Part shown: positions 9,071 through 20,531 of the stretch, one piece after another
How positions within the stretch are numbered: the first letter of the stretch is position 1
Layout of the letters: every line of letters starts with the position of its first letter
Source: Paramoeba atlantica
Lineage: Eukaryota; Discosea
NCBI GenBank assembly: GCA_977017575.1
Contig: CDRNVI010000067.1
Location: 124,001-188,000, forward strand
Length of the DNA: 64,000 nt
Direction: 5' to 3'
Position numbers and translations under genes: made by a program
The notes under the pieces: model-generated
Seen by the model: the letters and a program-made list of their open reading frames with translations, nothing else
What the model was told of the DNA's origin: nothing
Databases searched by the model: none

Positions 9071-9754
9071 CCCCTCAAAAGGCGTTAGTCGGATAGGAAA
9101 ATGATCTGAGCAGGGGTCAAAGTCACAGAGGACGTACTTTAAATCAAAGAACGCTCAGCTAAAGCAAAAGAATCAGACGACAAAGGATACACGCAGCAGA
9201 GATTTGCACTCAAGTCCAAAAGAGCGAAAGAGGAGAAACAAAAATATAGAGGAAATAATACAAAAATACCCCCTATAATTATAGGGGCTTTCTATTTAAT
9301 ACTAAATGTGTGTTTAGTTTCTCCTACCTATGAACATTGTTTCTCCTATGAACATTGCTTTTAATTTCTAACAATTGAAAAAAGAAATTGAATGAGTTTC
9401 CGTAAAAAAGTGGTCGCTATTTCTTTCGCCGAATTTCTAGAACTCGCGTTTTCACCAAGTCTTTTCTTCCACGTAAATTCAACCAGGACCGGTGGGATCG
9501 GCCGGGATCGGCCGGGATCGTAAATCTCTAGTTTCAGCCCTCTCAGAAGACGCGGAAAAGGAGTGCAAAGTAATCTCTAGGATTTAGTCATATGCCCTTT
9601 GGCCTCCTTGACCAAGAGTAAGCGCTTACGATTGTCCCGGAAGATATTCTTAAACGTTTCCGGTTGAATTAAAAAAAAGCGAAAAATTTCAATGATGGAC
9701 CCGGGGTTAAGTTTATGAAGTTTTGCGACTGCCTTATAGGACTTAAGTCGCTCG

Positions 9755-9945
9755 TATAAGTGCCGTGCGCATCTCGGGGCGCACGAGAGAGGAAGGTAAA
9801 CACAAGAGGCGGTGCTTCTTCGTCATGAATCACCAAAAATGTATCGCTTTTTTGAAAAGACCATATTTTTGCATGAGAATTGCTAATCCCTGACCGGTCT
9901 ACTGATCAGGGTTTCAACATCAACCACTTTGCCTGCCGCGAAAGT
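9755..9945 (+). repeat. Two dispersed repeats in intergenic DNA
   Basis: The whole 9544-9995 stretch lacks a gene. 9755-9842 (GTGCCGTGCGCATCTC, then GGTGCTTCTTCGTCATGAAT) is a direct repeat of 50103-50187. 9861-9945 is a copy of the LRR 3' flank sequence with the CCCTGACCGG hairpin, so an LRR gene may once have stood just upstream. Confidence 0.7.
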
Positions 9946-9995
9946 TCAAAAATCTTCAGAAAATACACTCCAAATTAGGCCGTAAGAACAATTTC

Positions 9996-10397
9996 TTAGC
10001 AAAAAAGATTTAAATCCGAAAACACTCTCACTAAAGGAATACTTTTACGCTTTCGTATGCTTCCGTTGCACTTCTCTGTTACAGCACGGAGGCGTTCCTT
10101 TCGATTTTCTTCAATTCTTCCCAAACTCCCCCCTTCGCATACGAGCCTTTTCTTAACCATGAAGTTCGTACCCTCAACAGTGTTCGTATGAACACCATCT
10201 TCCGTCACCCACTCGTCTTTATGAACTCCAAAGGGATCATTTTTGGTGGAAGGGAAAATGGACCCCCTTGGCTTCAAAAATAACTTCTTCATGTTTTTGG
10301 TCGAGAATGGGTCATAGGGAGGATTAACTCTTTTTTCAATGAACGAGGGCAGAGCGGAAGTTATAGCCACTGTAATCGGAAAATATTGCATTACCAT
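9996..10397 (-). pseudogene. Candidate Merlin/IS1595-type transposase fragment
   Basis: A 133-residue minus-strand ORF with WVTEDGVHTNTVEGTNFMVK, which resembles the VHTNTIEGxWxxLK motif at the third catalytic position of ISXO2/Merlin transposases, followed by a basic helix. A related motif (VHTNTVE) lies at about 49040 in the 48.8-kb relic. Upstream catalytic parts are absent, so this is a C-terminal fragment. Family assignment rests on one motif. Confidence 0.45.
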
Positions 10398-10478
10398 GTA
10401 TACTCTTTTAAATCCTTTTCTAGGGGTTTTCTTTTTGAGAAAATATTAACTCCTTCGACCGCTTTTAATTGACGCCCT

Positions 10479-13013
10479 ATGTCGCGTGCTGTCTCGTCTT
10501 CTTCCACCTCTACCATTCACCGGGTTGTTCGTTCCATCGTTCCACCCTCCGGATCCCGTTGGTATGACGCACTTCGTTGGATCCAAATGACTCAAAATCT
10601 AGGAGGGGTACCGAAGCCCTCGTGGGTACGTGACGCCCTAGTCGCGTGTGCCGGCAGCAACAAAACGACAGAGCTGACAGCACTGGTAAATGTACTCGAT
10701 ACGCTTTGCCCCGGAGTAGAAAAAAGCGAAAAAAATACGCAAAGTATGGACCAGGAGAATGTAGGACAACCCAAAGGGGAGAATGGTGAATGCTCAACAA
10801 GGTTTACCTCCCCCGAAACGACGCTCACGTCCGCTGTGGTTGCGGCGGCGATTCGAAATGTTTCCCATTCAACACATCTTTCCCGGCTGCTTCGTGTTCT
10901 CCCCCCGTCGCTTCGCTCGAAACCTCAAATCTTTCTCGCGCTCTCGGAGCGAAGTACGAACCCGGATGCTATACTCCGTGCGCTGCGGGAGTTAAGAGAA
11001 GCAGGCGAGAGCCCCCCGCCAGACTCGATTCCACGAATTTTGAATAAACTCCCGCCTAACTTATGGAGAGAGGCCGTGGAGGTAGTAAGGACAGCTTTGA
11101 GAAGAAGCGAGGCAAATGCACCGTCCTCTTCTTCGATTCCTTCCACTCTTCCATCCAATTGTTTTTTTCCCAACACTCCGCTTTCATTGGAATGTTTTGT
11201 AGTGTTACTGCGGCTAGCCGCTCGTGCAGGAGCGCTTTCTTTTGTAGAGAATCTCGGGAAGGATCTTTCTTTTGTCAACGGCACGGCTTCTTTATCCAGA
11301 AGTGAGCCAGAGGCTATACAGTTTCCCGAAGCATTCTTCTCTGATGCCACTCGAAGCTCCATTCGCACTTCCTTATGTGTGGCGAAGTTTACCCAAAAAG
11401 GATTAGCTCCGGAACGGAGTCCTACCCGACTGAACGTACGACGAATGGAGAAACACCGAGAGATGCGAGAAAAAGTCAATGCGGTGCTATCGCGAAACAA
11501 AACAACAGAAAGTAGCGCATCTCAAAGTACGGAAAATATGAATTCAAGAACAGACACCACTTTTTCTTCTCTTCCGAAAAAAGAGGAGAATACGAATGAA
11601 TTTACAGCGTCTGATGTAGAATCAGAATTTGAAACTGAACTCGCTCGAGCTCAAGAAAACGCCTCGCAAACCGTGGAGCAGCGTTACGATGCGGAGCGTC
11701 GTGAAGCCCAACGTATCCACCCTGCAGTTTCGGAACTCCAACAAATGGATCGGGAACACATCCCGCTGGACCCCTCTGGTCCGCATCAAATCATCCAGGC
11801 CCTGAGGGAGCAAGGGGACTGGCCGACGGGACTCTATCTCGTCGAGACCCGAGCGGAATTTCGTAACTCGCGCCAAGCGATTCAAGGCGTAATCCAGTCC
11901 ATGGCCCGGGAGCATCAGGCCACCGCATTGATCGATTTCACGGAAATTTTACAGCGTGAAGAGGCAGGCGGAGAAAAAGAGGCAATAAGTGAGGAAGAAA
12001 ACGCAGGAAGAGGAGGAAAACTTGAAAAGCAGGATAAAAGCAAAGGAAACGCCCCCCCTCCTCTCCGTCGTAGTCTTGCCCTTGTGTGCTCCATGTTGCA
12101 TGCACATTTAATGTGTAGTAATCTTCACGCCGCCTACGATATCTATTTTGAGTATATCCGACCCTTACTGTGTGCTTCCAATCAAGTTCAACCCGAAATC
12201 CGGGGGTGCTCAGCAACAGAGGAGGAAGCCGTAATGAATAGCAACTCGCCTCAACAAATCTTTCCCTCCAATTGGATGTGTTTCGGTCTCAGTCTCGCGG
12301 CCACCATTTTAATGAAGCAACACACCCAGGCGTTGGATATTGCCCATCACATTGCCCGTGTCGCTCTCCCTGCGGTCATCGAGGAGGCAAAAAAAGCAAA
12401 CGAACAAATTAACACAGAAAAAGGAAAGAGGGAAGGGCCGGATACGGAGAGCAGTCCCAACAAAAACGAAAATCCTCCGATTTCTTCTTCCAAACAAAAC
12501 GTTACGCCCTCAACAACCTTACCCGAAGAAGAGAATTTAGATTCCATCGACGGGACAACAATCGGAAACCAATACCTCCCAGGAGAAGCAGCGGAAGAAG
12601 AAGATTCTTCCTCCCTATCTTCACCTTCCCTATCTCCTGGATCCTATCCTAAAAAAGACGTGACCACGAGTGCCTTACTCGAGCGCTGTGGTCTCCCCGA
12701 TGTTTTGCTCTTCCCGGGCTCTGAGGAGAACGCTTTAAGGGACTCTTCTTCCCCTTCGAGGGCCTCTGCTCTCTCCCCCGAGCGGTTTCTGCATAACCTC
12801 TGCGCCACCTTCGCGCGTCACGTCCACCGGGACTGGATGAAGGCGCTGCGGGAGCTCGAGAGCGTGTTCCGGGAGGCGGGGCTGCGGATCCCGGACAGCG
12901 CCCGCGCCACGTTCCTGCAGATCAGCGCCAGCTTCTCCAACGAGTCCTACCATCAGAAGAATATCTTGGATCGGTTTCTGCAAGAGGAAACCGAGGGGAG
13001 AGAGAAAAGATGA
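10479..13013 (+). CDS. Helical-repeat (PPR-like) protein, probably organelle-targeted, full copy
   Basis: 844 residues without an intron. The first 35 residues (MSRAVSSSSTSTIHRVVRSI and on) are rich in Ser and Arg and free of acidic residues, as in a mitochondrial presequence. Helix-rich segments with PPR/TPR-like spacing follow: about 27-62 (RWYDALRWIQMTQNL), 437-492 (GDWPTGLYLVETRAEF), 529-565 (SLALVCSMLHAHLMCSNLHA), 597-636 and 767-825 (FARHVHRDWMKALRELESVF). They are separated by Glu/Ser-rich linkers at about 330-400, 490-525 and 640-730. An organelle RNA-binding role is an inference; no single PPR motif is clear-cut. The tandem duplication breakpoint cuts the gene at codon 59, so only this copy keeps its promoter and N terminus. 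DNA for residues about 765-815 is much more GC-rich than the rest. Confidence 0.65.
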   Translation: MSRAVSSSSTSTIHRVVRSIVPPSGSRWYDALRWIQMTQNLGGVPKPSWVRDALVACAGSNKTTELTALVNVLDTLCPGVEKSEKNTQSMDQENVGQPKGENGECSTRFTSPETTLTSAVVAAAIRNVSHSTHLSRLLRVLPPSLRSKPQIFLALSERSTNPDAILRALRELREAGESPPPDSIPRILNKLPPNLWREAVEVVRTALRRSEANAPSSSSIPSTLPSNCFFPNTPLSLECFVVLLRLAARAGALSFVENLGKDLSFVNGTASLSRSEPEAIQFPEAFFSDATRSSIRTSLCVAKFTQKGLAPERSPTRLNVRRMEKHREMREKVNAVLSRNKTTESSASQSTENMNSRTDTTFSSLPKKEENTNEFTASDVESEFETELARAQENASQTVEQRYDAERREAQRIHPAVSELQQMDREHIPLDPSGPHQIIQALREQGDWPTGLYLVETRAEFRNSRQAIQGVIQSMAREHQATALIDFTEILQREEAGGEKEAISEEENAGRGGKLEKQDKSKGNAPPPLRRSLALVCSMLHAHLMCSNLHAAYDIYFEYIRPLLCASNQVQPEIRGCSATEEEAVMNSNSPQQIFPSNWMCFGLSLAATILMKQHTQALDIAHHIARVALPAVIEEAKKANEQINTEKGKREGPDTESSPNKNENPPISSSKQNVTPSTTLPEEENLDSIDGTTIGNQYLPGEAAEEEDSSSLSSPSLSPGSYPKKDVTTSALLERCGLPDVLLFPGSEENALRDSSSPSRASALSPERFLHNLCATFARHVHRDWMKALRELESVFREAGLRIPDSARATFLQISASFSNESYHQKNILDRFLQEETEGREKR

Positions 13014-13322
13014 AGAAAAAGGGGAGGGCGTCTAAAAAATAAGAAGTCATAATTTTTTTTAGTATAAAGGTTGTAAAAAAAATCGGTAGTGTTTCCTCAT
13101 GAAAAAGAAAACGCGGACTTTGGTAAACGAAAAGCTCTTGCGCGAAATGAAATGTACGCGACAATCGGGAGGTATACTTGTGTAGCTACTGTATCATGTG
13201 GTACGTACAAAGGTGAAGCCTATTCTTTTAGTATTGATAGTTGGCTTTTTTTGCAAGACTTAGATAGCCACATACAGAGACACCTTTTGTTTATTCCGAT
13301 TTCTTTTTGCCACCTGACAAAA

Positions 13323-14045
13323 ATGTTTGAGTTCTGTGCATTAGCCTGTGCATTACGTGCAGCTGAGGAACAATCTATAAGTCGTCCTTGTGCAGCGAAG
13401 GTGAGCTCTATTACCGTGCCGCAAGAGTACGATTTAATAAGACTTATTCAAAATATGCAGGAAAGACCCCCTAGCTGGAACACCGACACACCTGCATGCG
13501 AGTGGGAAGGCGTTGAATGCGACGAGAAGAATCAAGTTAAAGAATTCAGTTGGTGTTTTGAAAACCTAGGATTCTTAGTTTGGAAATATTTGCCACAGAG
13601 TTAAGTTTCTTTTCGCATGCAACATGGCCATCTTCGCGGTGAACTTCCCTTGGAAGTGTTTCCTCCGAACCTAACGCAAATATATTTGTATGCGAATCAG
13701 TTAACCGGTCATCTTGACTTGCTCCAGCTCCCACCCATACTGGAGGTCTTGGATGTCGAAAAAAATCATTTCCATGGCACCGTCGATTTCTCATCACTTC
13801 CGACAACTTTGGAGGAACTAAAGCTGTCGAGCAACAGCGAACTCGAAGGTGCGTTTGATGTGGATATGCACAGCCCTGATTTGTATTACGACTTTCTGCA
13901 AACAAACATTACAGTCTCGGACGGATGTCGAATTCGAGAGCTCTACTTTGATGTGGATGAAGATGACGTTGATGAGTATGAAGATGAGGACGTTGATGAG
14001 GATGAAGATGAAGAGGACATGCATGTACATGATGATTTGGATTAG
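13323..14045 (+). pseudogene. LRR-family gene with one internal stop, unit 1
   Basis: ATG 13323 is chosen because MFEFCALACALRAAEEQ aligns with the start of the 15080 gene. The cap is complete (VPQEYDLIRLI, then SWNTDTPACEWEGVEC). After WKYLPQS the frame meets TAA at 13602-13604, where the 15080 paralogue has Leu. It then continues in the same frame through four LRRs (LRGELPLEVFPPNLTQIYLY and on) and ends in a long Asp/Glu tail encoded by a GATGAN-type microsatellite. There is no frameshift. All three units carry the same stop, so it predates the triplication. The product is either a dead gene or a cap-only peptide; readthrough is possible but unproven. Confidence 0.75.
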
Positions 14046-14620
14046 TCCTGTACGTACTTGATGTGTGCAATTAGATTGATTGTTCAATTGTATTCGATTG
14101 ATTGGCTGTGTAAATTGGAGGGGCGGGGGCCTTGTTTACTGTTAGATAAATGATTACTGTTAGATAAATGATACTGTTAGAGAAATGATTAGAAAAATAC
14201 TAATACTTCTCCGAATTTTCCTGTTAAAAGTTGATATTTGAGGGGCTGCGGGTGGCGTCCCGAGAAACCGCGGTATACGATCGGCCCCCCGAGGCCTGGT
14301 CCGATAGTAATGTATACCTAAAAAATCTTTGATTTTAGTATTCACGTATTCATGTAGTATAGTATTTAGTAGTATTTACGTATTCGCGTATAGTATTCAC
14401 GGGGTTTTCAACATTTTTCCCGCCTCTATCACCAAAAACTTGGAACAAGTAATTTATGCGCTCTAAAGAATGCCAACCATCATCAAGGAATCACATGAAG
14501 CGTTTTTTGCGCTTTCATTCTTTTTGGCAACCTATGGAGACACGCGAATACAGCTGAATGTAGCAGCTGAATGAACCATTTAAAAAAGCCTCTTGATGGT
14601 AGGTTTTTGAATTTCGTGTA
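14046..14620. other. Intergenic region with short repeats
   Basis: No gene. 14139-14191 is an 18-bp tandem triplet (CTGTTAGATAAATGATTA). 14240-14253 is a solitary GAGGGGCTGCGGGT end of the mini-element family, with no partner end nearby. The rest is AT-rich. Equivalent sequence lies in units 2 and 3. Confidence 0.6.
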
Positions 14621-14876
14621 CTATGCCCCCCTGCTTATAAGTTCCCCCTACTCAGGTACGCTTATGAGTTCCTTTTTCTGGTGAATGCTTTTGTACCCAC
14701 ATTTTGCGAAGCCTTTTTTTACATGTGACAAAATGTCATAAATTTCTACTCTACGTCAGCCTGCTCTACAGGTTCGTTCACTGAGCGGATATTTGTTTTG
14801 GATCCAGTTATCATCTGGTATGCTTAAGAGTTCCTTTTTCTCAAAACCGGGGAACTCATAAGCAGGGGGGGTATAG
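14621..14876. mobile_element. 256-bp MITE with TA target, unit 1
   Basis: Left terminus CTATGCCCCCCTGCTTATAA and right terminus, inverted, CTATACCCCCCCTGCTTATG. TA dinucleotides flank both sides (14619-14620 and 14877-14878), as for Tc1/mariner-type elements. Inside, GGTACGCTTATGAGTTCC and GGTATGCTTAAGAGTTCC are direct repeats. The right end of a relative is at about 30508-30595. Confidence 0.8.
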
Positions 14877-15079
14877 TATTTTGTTTTATTATTTTTACCC
14901 TTGCTTTCGTAAGCAGACCGATTTTTTTTTCATCACGCTTTTTTTCAGAATACTTTTTTTTATTTTTCTTAAAAGAAATTGCGCAAAAAAAAGCGGCAGA
15001 TAACTAGGTACAGTAGTTCCCTTGACCGAGCAATTTATTCAACACCTCTTCCAATTTCTTTACAGCGTTTCAAAGTTCA

Positions 15080-15703
15080 ATGACTTACTCCTTTTTAATG
15101 ATATGTCCGCTACGTGCATCGGATGTACACTCTTCAACGCATCCCCGGGCAGCGAAAATAAGGTCTGTTTCCGTACCGCAAGAATACAATTTGGCAAGAC
15201 TTGTTGAAAGCGCAGATAAAAAGCATCGTACCTGGGACACCAACACACCTGTCTGTGAGTGGTATGGCATTGAATGTTGTGAGAAGAAACGAGTTAAAGC
15301 TATAAGCTGGCGTTTTGCAGATTTAGGATCGTTAAATTGGAAATATTTGCCGCCAAATTTAGAGTCTCTAGAGGTGATGAAAGCCCATCTTCGTGGTGAA
15401 CTTCCACTAGAGATGTTTCCCCCATCTCTCGTATACATTTATCTGTATTACAATAAGTTAACAGGTAATCTCGTCCTTTTGCGACTTCCACCTTCATTGG
15501 AGGTTTTTGACGTTCAAAGCAATCAGTTTTTTGGCATCGTAGATTTTTCGTTACTTCCAACAGGTTTGTCCGAGCTGACGCTGTCTTGGAACAGTGACCT
15601 CAAAGGTGCGTTCGATGTGGGAATGTGCAGTCCGAATTTGAGCTACGACGTTCGGCGTACAAACATCACGGTATCGAATGGATGTTTATTTCGAGAGGTC
15701 TAG
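15080..15703 (+). CDS. LRR protein, unit 1 copy
   Basis: 207 residues. A 25-residue leader with weak hydrophobicity is followed by VPQEYNLARLV and the cap TNTPVCEWYGIECCEKK, then about five LRRs (PPSLVYIYLYYNKLTGNL and on), ending VSNGCLFREV. The stop TAG at 15701 lies exactly where the 13323 paralogue runs into its acidic tail. Reading on in frame gives RDEDDECNDEDSFEND and stays open for about 33 codons, so the present C terminus is probably a shortened one. The next LRR gene upstream is the broken paralogue, so these two form a tandem pair. Identical or nearly identical copies lie at 20532 and 25983. Confidence 0.8.
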   Translation: MTYSFLMICPLRASDVHSSTHPRAAKIRSVSVPQEYNLARLVESADKKHRTWDTNTPVCEWYGIECCEKKRVKAISWRFADLGSLNWKYLPPNLESLEVMKAHLRGELPLEMFPPSLVYIYLYYNKLTGNLVLLRLPPSLEVFDVQSNQFFGIVDFSLLPTGLSELTLSWNSDLKGAFDVGMCSPNLSYDVRRTNITVSNGCLFREV

Positions 15704-16104
15704 CGTGATGAGGATGATGAGTGCAATGATGAGGATTCTTTCGAAAATGATTTTTTTCAGAATTCCGCCTCGCTTGTCGTTTGGCTTGTCGTTTGGCCGT
15801 ATTAATTCGACGAGTGTAAAATGGGCATAAAATGTGAAAGAAATTCTGGGTCAAGATGGGTGAGAATGCACCAAAATAGGGTAAAATAATTTTTTTTTGG
15901 TTTCTCTGTTTCGTTTGAAAGAAACGTTGGGCATATGTTACAGGCTTTAAAAAAGTATTTTTGACTCATTTTATTCATCTGGCATGCGTTTTACTTTAAT
16001 TGAGAGGGGGGGGGTATATAATGCTTCTGTTCTGAAATTCGCCCCCCCCGCCCTGATCAGTTCCACAGCGCTCTTTCGGGCCGACATGGGGGCTGCGTTG
16101 GCCT
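15704..16104. other. Intergenic, up to the duplication junction
   Basis: Nothing recognisable beyond the lost acidic-tail codons, AT-rich runs and a poly-G tract (nine G in unit 1, eight in units 2 and 3) just before the junction. Confidence 0.6.
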
Positions 16105-16197
16105 GGCAGCAACAAAACGACAGAGCTGACAGCACTGGTAAATGTACTCGATACGCTTTGCCCCGGAGTAGAAAAAAGCGAAAAAAATACGCAAAGT

Positions 16198-18465
16198 ATG
16201 GACCAGGAGAATGTAGGACAACCCAAAGGGGAGAATGGTGAATGCTCAACAAGGTTTACCTCCCCCGAAACGACGCTCACGTCCGCTGTGGTTGCGGCGG
16301 CGATTCGAAATGTTTCCCATTCAACACATCTTTCCCGCCTGCTTCGTGTTCTCCCCCCGTCGCTTCGCTCGAAACCTCAAATCTTTCTCGCGCTCTCGGA
16401 GCGAAGTACGAACCCGGATGCTATACTCCGTGCGCTGCGGGAGTTAAGAGAAGCAGGCGAGAGCCCCCCGCCAGACTCGATTCCACGAATTTTGAATAAA
16501 CTCCCGCCTAACTTATGGAGAGAGGCCGTGGAGGTAGTAAGGACAGCTTTGAGAAGAAGCGATGCAAATGCACCGTCCTCTTCTTCGATTCCTTCCACTC
16601 TTCCATCCAATTGTTTTTTTCCCAACACTCCGCTTTCATTGGAATGTTTTGTAGTGTTACTGCGGCTAGCCGCTCGTGAAGGAGCGCTTTCTTTTGTAGA
16701 GAATCTCGGGAAGGATCTTTCTTTTGTCAACGGCACGGCTTCTTTATCCAGAAGTGAGCCAGAGGCTATACAGTTTCCCGAAGCATTCTTCTCTGATGCC
16801 ACTCGAAGCTCCATTCGCACTTCCTTATGTGTGGCGAAGTTTACCCAAAAAGGATTAGCTCCGGAACGGAGTCCTACCCGACTGAACGTACGACGAATGG
16901 AGAAACACCGAGAGATGCGAGAAAAAGTCAATGCGGTGCTATCGCGAAACAAAACAACAGAAAGTAGCGCATCTCAAAGTACGGAAAATATGAATTCAAG
17001 AACAGACACCACTTTTTCTGCTCTTCCGAAAAAAGAGGAGAATACGAATGAATTTACAGCGTCTGATGTAGAATCAGAATTTGAAACTGAACTCGCTCGA
17101 GCTCAAGAAAACGCCTCGCAAACCGTGGAGCAGCGTTACGATGCGGAGCGTCGTGAAGCCCAACGTATCCACCCTGCAGTTTCGGAACTCCAACAAATGG
17201 ATCGGGAACACATCCCGCTGGACCCCTCTGGTCCGCATCAAATCATCCAGGCCCTGAGGGAGCAAGGGGACTGGCCGACGGGACTCTATCTCGTCGAGAC
17301 CCGAGCGGAATTTCGTAACTCGCGCCAAGCGATTCAAGGCGTAATCCAGTCCATGGCCCGGGAGCATCAGGCCACCGCATTGATCGATTTCACGGAAATT
17401 TTACAGCGTGAAGAGGCAGGCGGAGAAAAAGAGGCAATAAATGAGGAAGAAAACGCAGGAAGAGGAGGAAAACTTGAAAAGCAGGATAAAAGCAAAGGAA
17501 ACGCCCCCCCTCCTCTCCGTCGTAGTCTTGCCCTTGTGTGCTCCATGTTGCATGCACATTTAATGTGTAGTAATCTTCACGCCGCCTACGATATCTATTT
17601 TGAGTATATCCGACCCTTACTGTGTGCTTCCAATCAAGTTCAACCCGAAATCCGGGGGTGCTCAGCAACAGAGGAGGAAGCCGTAATGAATAGCAACTCG
17701 CCTCAACAAATCTTTCCCTCCAATTGGATGTGTTTCGGTCTCAGTCTCGCGGCCACCATTTTAATGAAGCAACACACCCAGGCGTTGGATATTGCCCATC
17801 ACATTGCCCGTGTCGCTCTCCCTGCGGTCATCGAGGAGGCAAAAAAAGCAAACGAACAAATTAACACAGAAAAAGGAAAGAGGGAAGGGCCGGATACGGA
17901 GAGCAGTCCCAACAAAAACGAAAATCCTCCGATTTCTTCTTCCAAACAAAACGTTACGCCCTCAACAACCTTACCCGAAGAAGAGAATTTAGATTCCATC
18001 GACGGGACAACAATCGGAAACCAATACCTCCCAGGAGAAGCAGCGGAAGAAGAAGATTCTTCCTCCCTATCTTCACCTTCCCTATCTCCTGGATCCTATC
18101 CTAAAAAAGACGTGACCACGAGTGCCTTACTCGAGCGCTGTGGTCTCCCCGATGTTTTGCTCTTCCCGGGCTCTGAGGAGAACGCTTTAAGGGACTCTTC
18201 TTCCCCTTCGAGGGCCTCTGCTCTCTCCCCCGAGCGGTTTCTGCATAACCTCTGCGCCACCTTCGCGCGTCACGTCCACCGGGACTGGATGAAGGCGCTG
18301 CGGGAGCTCGAGAGCGTGTTCCGGGAGGCGGGGCTGCGGATCCCGGACAGCGCCCGCGCCACGTTCCTGCAGATCAGCGCCAGCTTCTCCAACGAGTCCT
18401 ACCATCAGAAGAATATCTTGGATCGGTTTCTGCAAGAGGAAACCGAGGGGAGAGAGAAAAGATGA
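16198..18465 (+). pseudogene. PPR-like gene, 5'-truncated, unit 2
   Basis: The junction at 16105 removes the first 58 codons and the promoter. In this frame a stop lies at 16054 and the first ATG downstream is 16198, equal to Met90 of the full gene, so the presumed targeting peptide and first helical segment are gone. The remaining 755 codons are intact and differ from unit 1 by a few missense changes (Glu to Asp near residue 122, Ala to Glu, Ser to Ala, Ser to Asn). It is likely non-functional or expressed as a cytosolic fragment if a new promoter lies upstream. Confidence 0.75.
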
Positions 18466-18774
18466 AGAAAAAGGGGAGGGCGTCTAAAAAATAAGAAGTC
18501 ATAATTTTTTTTAGTATAAAGGTTGTAAAAAAAATCGGTAGTGTTTCCTCATGAAAAAGAAAACGCGGACTTTGGTAAACGAAAAGCTCTTGCGCGAAAT
18601 GAAATGTACGCGACAATCGGGAGGTATACTTGTGTAGCTACTGTATCATGTGGTACGTACAAAGGTGAAGCCTATTCTTTTAGTATTGATAGTTGGCTTT
18701 TTTTGCAAGACTTAGATAGCCACATACAGAGACACCTTTTGTTTATTCCGATTTCTTTTTGCCACCTGACAAAA

Positions 18775-19497
18775 ATGTTTGAGTTCTGTGCATTAGCCTG
18801 TGCATTACGTGCAGCTGAGGAACAATCTATAAGTCGTCCTTGTGCAGCGAAGGTGAGCTCTATTACCGTGCCGCAAGAGTACGATTTAATAAGACTTATT
18901 CAAAATATGCAGGAAAGACCCCCTAGCTGGAACACCGACACACCTGCATGCGAGTGGGAAGGCGTTGAATGCGACGAGAAGAATCAAGTTAAAGAATTCA
19001 GTTGGTGTTTTGAAAACCTAGGATTCTTAGTTTGGAAATATTTGCCACAGAGTTAAGTTTCTTTTCGCATGCAACATGGCCATCTTCGCGGTGAACTTCC
19101 CTTGGAAGTGTTTCCTCCGAACCTAACGCAAATATATTTGTATGCGAATCAGTTAACCGGTCATCTTGACTTGCTCCAGCTCCCACCCATACTGGAGGTC
19201 TTGGATGTCGAAAAAAATCATTTCCATGGCACCGTCGATTTCTCATCACTTCCGACAACTTTGGAGGAACTAAAGCTGTCGAGCAACAGCGAACTCGAAG
19301 GTGCGTTTGATGTGGATATGCACAGCCCTGATTTGTATTACGACTTTCTGCAAACAAACATTACAGTCTCGGACGGATGTCGAATTCGAGAGCTCTACTT
19401 TGATGTGGATGAAGATGACGTTGATGAGTATGAAGATGAGGACGTTGATGAGGATGAAGATGAAGAGGACATGCATGTACATGATGATTTGGATTAG
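18775..19497 (+). pseudogene. LRR-family gene with internal stop, unit 2
   Basis: Copy of the 13323 pseudogene, with the same TAA between the cap and the repeats and the same acidic tail. Confidence 0.75.
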
Positions 19498-20072
19498 TCC
19501 TGTACGTACTTGATGTGTGCAATTAGATTGATTGTTCAATTGTATTCGATTGATTGGCTGTGTAAATTGGAGGGGCGGGGGCCTTGTTTACTGTTAGATA
19601 AATGATTACTGTTAGATAAATGATACTGTTAGAGAAATGATTAGAAAAATACTAATACTTCTCCGAATTTTCCTGTTAAAAGTTGATATTTGAGGGGCTG
19701 CGGGTGGCGTCCCGAGAAACCGCGGTATACGATCGGCCCCCCGAGGCCTGGTCCGATAGTAATGTATACCTAAAAAATCTTTGATTTTAGTATTCACGTA
19801 TTCATGTAGTATAGTATTTAGTAGTATTTACGTATTCGCGTATAGTATTCACGGGGTTTTCAACATTTTTCCCGCCTCTATCACCAAAAACTTGGAACAA
19901 GTAATTTATGCGCTCTAAAGAATGCCAACCATCATCAAGGAATCACATGAAGCGTTTTTTGCGCTTTCATTCTTTTTGGCAACCTATGGAGACACGCGAA
20001 TACAGCTGAATGTAGCAGCTGAATGAACCATTTAAAAAAGCCTCTTGATGGTAGGTTTTTGAATTTCGTGTA

Positions 20073-20328
20073 CTATGCCCCCCTGCTTATAAGTTCCCCC
20101 TACTCAGGTACGCTTATGAGTTCCTTTTTCTGGTGAATGCTTTTGTACCCACATTTTGCGAAGCCTTTTTTTACATGTGACAAAATGTCATAAATTTCTA
20201 CTCTACGTCAGCCTGCTCTACAGGTTCGTTCACTGAGCGGATATTTGTTTTGGATCCAGTTATCATCTGGTATGCTTAAGAGTTCCTTTTTCTCAAAACC
20301 GGGGAACTCATAAGCAGGGGGGGTATAG
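20073..20328. mobile_element. 256-bp MITE with TA target, unit 2
   Basis: Copy of the 14621-14876 element carried along by the triplication rather than a new insertion. Confidence 0.8.
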
Positions 20329-20531
20329 TATTTTGTTTTATTATTTTTACCCTTGCTTTCGTAAGCAGACCGATTTTTTTTTCATCACGCTTTTTTTCAG
20401 AATACTTTTTTTTATTTTTCTTAAAAGAAATTGCGCAAAAAAAAGCGGCAGATAACTAGGTACAGTAGTTCCCTTGACCGAGCAATTTATTCAACACCTC
20501 TTCCAATTTCTTTACAGCGTTTCAAAGTTCA

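Larger units (their letters stand above)
5812..9543. mobile_element. TIR element (AGAGGGCTGAAAC ends) with nested transposons
   Basis: The left end AGAGGGCTGAAACC (5812-5825) and its inverse (9531-9543) bound about 3.7 kb. Just inside each end is a threefold tandem repeat: GGGATCGGTC on the left (about 5849-5875) and GGGATCGGCC on the right (about 9493-9520). Both arrays run in the same direct orientation although the ends are inverted. Inside lie a pogo-like element, a foldback MITE and a Tc1-like relic, so much of the length is secondary insertion. Other members of this end family are at 31759-32196 and, as a single end, about 41991-42004. No transposase of its own is recognised. No target duplication is evident. 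Confidence 0.6.

Noticed and set aside
10510-13164. Many minus-strand and alternate-frame ORFs over the PPR-like gene and its copies
   Set aside because: They are shadows: they repeat in all three units only because the DNA does, and have no domain character.
15984-16241. 85-codon ORF spanning the first triplication junction
   Set aside because: The G-run in front of the junction is nine long here and eight at the second junction, so the frame is not shared by the other junction. A chance fusion of antisense-like sequence is the simpler view.
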